From Candidatus Krumholzibacteriia bacterium (GTDB lineage Bacteria > Krumholzibacteriota > Krumholzibacteriia > WVZY01 > JAKEHA01), in assembly GCA_029865265.1 (NCBI GenBank), contig JAOUHG010000024.1, forward strand, positions 1-49,123: a stretch of 49,123 nt of DNA. Reading direction: 5' to 3'. How positions within the stretch are numbered: the stretch's first letter is position 1; every line of letters begins with the position of its first letter. Positions 47,230 through 49,123 of the stretch are shown one piece after another. The notes below the pieces were generated by a model that was given only the letters and a program-made list of their open reading frames with translations, was not told the DNA's origin and did not search any database. The translations under genes were made by a program, and so were the position numbers.

Positions 47230-47568
47230 TTACTTGCGCGCGGGCTTCTTGCGCTTCTTGACGCGCACCAGAATGACCGCGGTCACCCCGACCAGCAGGA
47301 AGGTTGCCGCGGGAATACCCAGCGCATAACGCGGCGGCAGGTCGAAGCCGAATATCACCGTCAACATTGCAAAGAACAGCCCCAGCGCCACGCACACGAA
47401 CGCCACCAGCCGCAGGATGAGCATGGTGAGGAAGTGAAAGATGCGGCTTTCGACGTCGGCGGAGAAGGTGTCGATGCGGTTGCGCGAAGTGCCAATGACC
47501 TCGGCGGCCTGGCTCTTGAGCTTGTCGAAGATACCGGTGCGGGCGCGGGGTTCGTTGTCGAGGGTCAT
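47230..47568 (-). CDS. Small membrane protein, phage-holin-like (DUF1469 type)
   Basis: The 112-residue protein has two membrane helices (about 46-70 and 78-100) after an amphipathic N-terminal region (DKLKSQAAEVIGTSRNRIDTF, SADVESRIFHFL) and ends in a basic tail (VRVKKRKKPARK). This resembles the Phage_holin_3_6/DUF1469 family, chromosomal proteins of unknown role, not a phage lysis gene here. The ATG at 47568 lies 6 bases after TAGACT on the minus strand, again a leaderless arrangement; a GTG 6 bases upstream is a weaker choice. The stop is 7 bases from the kinase stop. Confidence 0.7.
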   Translation of the reverse strand: MTLDNEPRARTGIFDKLKSQAAEVIGTSRNRIDTFSADVESRIFHFLTMLILRLVAFVCVALGLFFAMLTVIFGFDLPPRYALGIPAATFLLVGVTAVILVRVKKRKKPARK

Positions 47569-47618
47569 GCGCACAGTCTAGCGCACCGCGAGCGCCCGCG
47601 CCACAAGGACCGTTTTCC

Positions 47619-48149
47619 CTACAACACCCGCCTTGCCGTCACGTAGCGATTTCTGAAGTACTTGTTGTCCAGCCGGTCGAAGCGCACGCTGCGCGCGCGG
47701 TCTGACGCGTGGATGAACTCGCCGTCACCCGCGTAGATGCCCACGTGCGAGATACGGCTTCCCGATCCGAAGAAGATCAAATCGCCCGCCTCCAGGTCGC
47801 TGCGCGGTACCGGACTGCCGACGCGCGCCTGGTCGCGCGAGACGCGCGGGAGCTGGATGCCGAAGGAGCGATACACGGTGAAGGTAAGCCCCGAGCAGTC
47901 GAGCCCCTTGGACGAAGTGCCGCCGTTGCGGTAGGGCGTGCCCAGGTAGTCCGCGGCGCGTTTGACCACTTCGTCGCCGCGGGCGCTGCTGGTGGTGTCG
48001 GAGCTGCCGGCCGGGGGCAGCGAGACGACCGGGGCCGGCTCGGACCGCGTGGGGGAACTGGTGAAACGCGGCGAACCGGAGCACCCCGCCACCACTATAA
48101 TGAGGGCGGCGATGGTGCCGGAAACGGCATGTGCGCGCTTGATTCCCAT
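47619..48149 (-). CDS. NlpC/P60 family lipoprotein
   Basis: The 176-residue protein is a predicted lipoprotein (lipobox ending in Cys23, VVAGCSGS) with a Ser/Pro-rich linker and an NlpC/P60 domain: GLDCSGLTFTVYRSFGI (catalytic Cys85), GDLIFFGSGSRISHVGIYAG (His135) and EFIHAS (His147). Relatives cleave peptidoglycan peptides between D-Glu and diamino acids. It is an outer- or inner-membrane-anchored cell-wall hydrolase. The ATG at 48149 is preceded by GGGGAA; a longer frame from 48452 overlaps the promoter of the next gene and is rejected. Confidence 0.9.
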   Translation of the reverse strand: MGIKRAHAVSGTIAALIIVVAGCSGSPRFTSSPTRSEPAPVVSLPPAGSSDTTSSARGDEVVKRAADYLGTPYRNGGTSSKGLDCSGLTFTVYRSFGIQLPRVSRDQARVGSPVPRSDLEAGDLIFFGSGSRISHVGIYAGDGEFIHASDRARSVRFDRLDNKYFRNRYVTARRVL

Positions 48150-48247
48150 ACGTTCCCCGTTGTTCCTTCGGCCGGTCCGGTTGTTGCTGCCAGTTGAGTG
48201 GCAAGCACCGTGCCTTTGCCGTTGCCAGGCCACGCCGAGCCCCGTAG

Positions 48248-48276
48248 TTGACACGCCGCACCCGGCTGCGTATAGG
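48248..48276 (+). promoter_or_regulatory. Sigma70-like promoter of the 3-hydroxyacyl-CoA dehydrogenase gene
   Basis: TTGACA (48248-48253) and TATAGG (48271-48276) are separated by exactly 17 bases. The leader of about 36 bases contains AAGGAG 6 bases before the TTG start at 48319. Confidence 0.7.
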
Positions 48277-48318
48277 TAAGGCGTCTGTTCTATTCCCAAG
48301 TCGGACAAGGAGTTTTCG

Positions 48319-49123
48319 TTGTCATTCTCCATCCATCGGGCCGCGGTCCTCGGCTCCGGCGTCATGGGCAGCGCGCTCGCCGCGCACCTCGCCAACGCCG
48401 GCATCCCCACGTTACTGCTCGACATCGTTCCACCCGAGGGCGCGGGGGTCAAGGGTGAACCCGCCTCGCGCGCCTACCGGGACGCGTTTTCCCGTGCGGG
48501 GCTGGAACGCGCCGTCAAGGGGAAGCCCGCGGCGTTCTTCTCGCGCGACCGCGCGCGGCGCGTGACCGTCGGCAACCTGGACGACGATCTCGCGCTGCTC
48601 AAGGATTGCGACTGGATTCTCGAGGCCGTCGTGGAGCGCCTGGACATCAAGAAGACGCTCTTTGAGAAGATCGCGCCGTTCGTGCACGAGCACGCCATCG
48701 TCACCTCCAACACCAGCGGCCTCTCCATCACCGACATGGCCGCCGCCATGCCGGAGGCACTGCGGCCGCGCTTTCTGGGCACGCACTTCTTCAATCCGCC
48801 GCGCTACCTGCACCTGCTCGAACTGATTCCGCACGCAGGAACCAACCCCGAAGTGCTCGCGTTCTTCCGCGAGTTCGGCGACGCGGTGCTGGGCAAGGGT
48901 GTGGTGGTGGCCAGGGACACGCCCAACTTCATCGCTAACCGTGTGGGCACGTTCACGGTGATGAGCGCGGTGCGGCTGATGCTGGCCGATGGCTACACCA
49001 TCGAAGAGGTGGATACACTCACCGGGCGCCTGCTGGGCCGCCCCAAGAGCGCTACCCTGCGCACCGCGGACCTGGTGGGACTCGACACGCTGGTACACGC
49101 TTCCACCACGGTGTACGACCGCG
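48319..49123 (+). CDS. 3-hydroxyacyl-CoA dehydrogenase (3' end outside window)
   Basis: The 268 visible residues begin at TTG 48319 (LSFSIHRAAVLGSGVMGSAL), the NAD-binding Rossmann motif GSGVMGS. Further landmarks are DWILEAVVERLDIKKTLFEK, SNTSGLSITDMA and the catalytic-region GTHFFNPPRYLHLLELIP, then DTPNFIANRVG. It oxidises 3-hydroxyacyl-CoA in fatty acid beta-oxidation. The insert after the Rossmann strand (ASRAYRDAFSRAGLERAVKG) is typical of the long bacterial form that carries an enoyl-CoA hydratase domain at the C-terminus, beyond this window. AAGGAG and the promoter support the TTG start; the only nearby ATG would remove the first strand. Confidence 0.93.
   Translation, partial: MSFSIHRAAVLGSGVMGSALAAHLANAGIPTLLLDIVPPEGAGVKGEPASRAYRDAFSRAGLERAVKGKPAAFFSRDRARRVTVGNLDDDLALLKDCDWILEAVVERLDIKKTLFEKIAPFVHEHAIVTSNTSGLSITDMAAAMPEALRPRFLGTHFFNPPRYLHLLELIPHAGTNPEVLAFFREFGDAVLGKGVVVARDTPNFIANRVGTFTVMSAVRLMLADGYTIEEVDTLTGRLLGRPKSATLRTADLVGLDTLVHASTTVYDR

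Noticed and set aside
47230-47568. Prophage holin
   Set aside because: No other phage gene is nearby, and this family is common as a chromosomal membrane protein.

Overview
The window is 49 kb of GC-rich, tightly packed bacterial chromosome. It carries about 44 protein-coding genes, no tRNA or rRNA gene, no transposase, no integrase and no CRISPR array. Three secreted repeat proteins end in a FlgD-like/type IX-like C-terminal domain (an NPF-type motif, then VFDVAGRRV, then a GVYF-type end), and a fourth such domain is an orphan remnant. Two small secreted proteins end in the identical residues TTWGRVKALYR. Together with ACR3, KUP, LigA, a PD40-type Ser/Thr kinase and DUF1028/DUF2277 housekeeping genes, this points to an FCB-related candidate phylum of the Eisenbacteria/Krumholzibacteria kind. 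That placement is inference from gene style, with no marker gene behind it.

Layout. 1-4.8 kb: DUF2277 (cut by the window edge) and pepT, a secreted DUF1028 protein, an unknown protein and an NhaD-type antiporter. 4.9-8.5 kb: kup and a 546-residue unknown helical protein. 8.7-13.0 kb: two small cysteine-rich secreted proteins flanking a metallo-beta-lactamase-fold hydrolase, then a secreted protein of about 14 WDG-type repeats. 13.2-18.3 kb: M49 peptidase divergent from ligA, a phosphodiesterase-like secreted protein, and an orphan sorting-domain remnant. 18.4-22.4 kb: DUF1801, GNAT, acr3 behind two hairpins, an eight-repeat secreted propeller protein and a 45-residue secreted peptide. 22.8-28.4 kb: lipoprotein, TlpA-like thioredoxin, ABC-2 exporter pair, secreted cyclophilin, a membrane-anchored methionine-sulfoxide-reductase-like GAF protein and a lipoprotein. 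28.4-33.4 kb: aspartate-kinase-like gene plus asd, SDR, ATP-grasp-like protein and a protein resembling PvcA/DIT1 isonitrile synthases. 33.4-39.3 kb: transketolase, PAP2 phosphatase, polyprenyl diphosphate synthase, GbsR/MarR regulator, dihaem cytochrome c with TPR. 39.4-49.1 kb: CapK/PaaK-like adenylate-forming enzyme, second eight-repeat propeller, MscS channel, Ser/Thr kinase with beta-propeller, small holin-like membrane protein, NlpC/P60 lipoprotein and the start of a 3-hydroxyacyl-CoA dehydrogenase.

Genes working together. The kinase-like gene and asd overlap by 4 bases and make the first two steps from aspartate to lysine, threonine and methionine. TlpA, ABC ATPase and ABC permease overlap or nearly touch. 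The GbsR-type regulator and polyprenyl synthase are one transcription unit, followed by a PAP2 phosphatase that could act on polyprenyl diphosphate. Convergent genes mostly end against or across each other (8 of 10 pairs within 9 bases), so real terminators are few.

Transcription signals. Two promoter styles recur: TTGAC[A/G/C] with a 16-18 base spacer, usually with a leader and Shine-Dalgarno site, and a -10 element (often extended TGCTAYAAT) only 6-11 bases before the start codon, as expected for leaderless mRNAs. The most interesting leads are the shared C-terminal TTWGRVKALYR tag, the PvcA-like gene, the double hairpin covering the acr3 ribosome-binding site, the leaderless promoter class and the membrane/fRMsr fusion.
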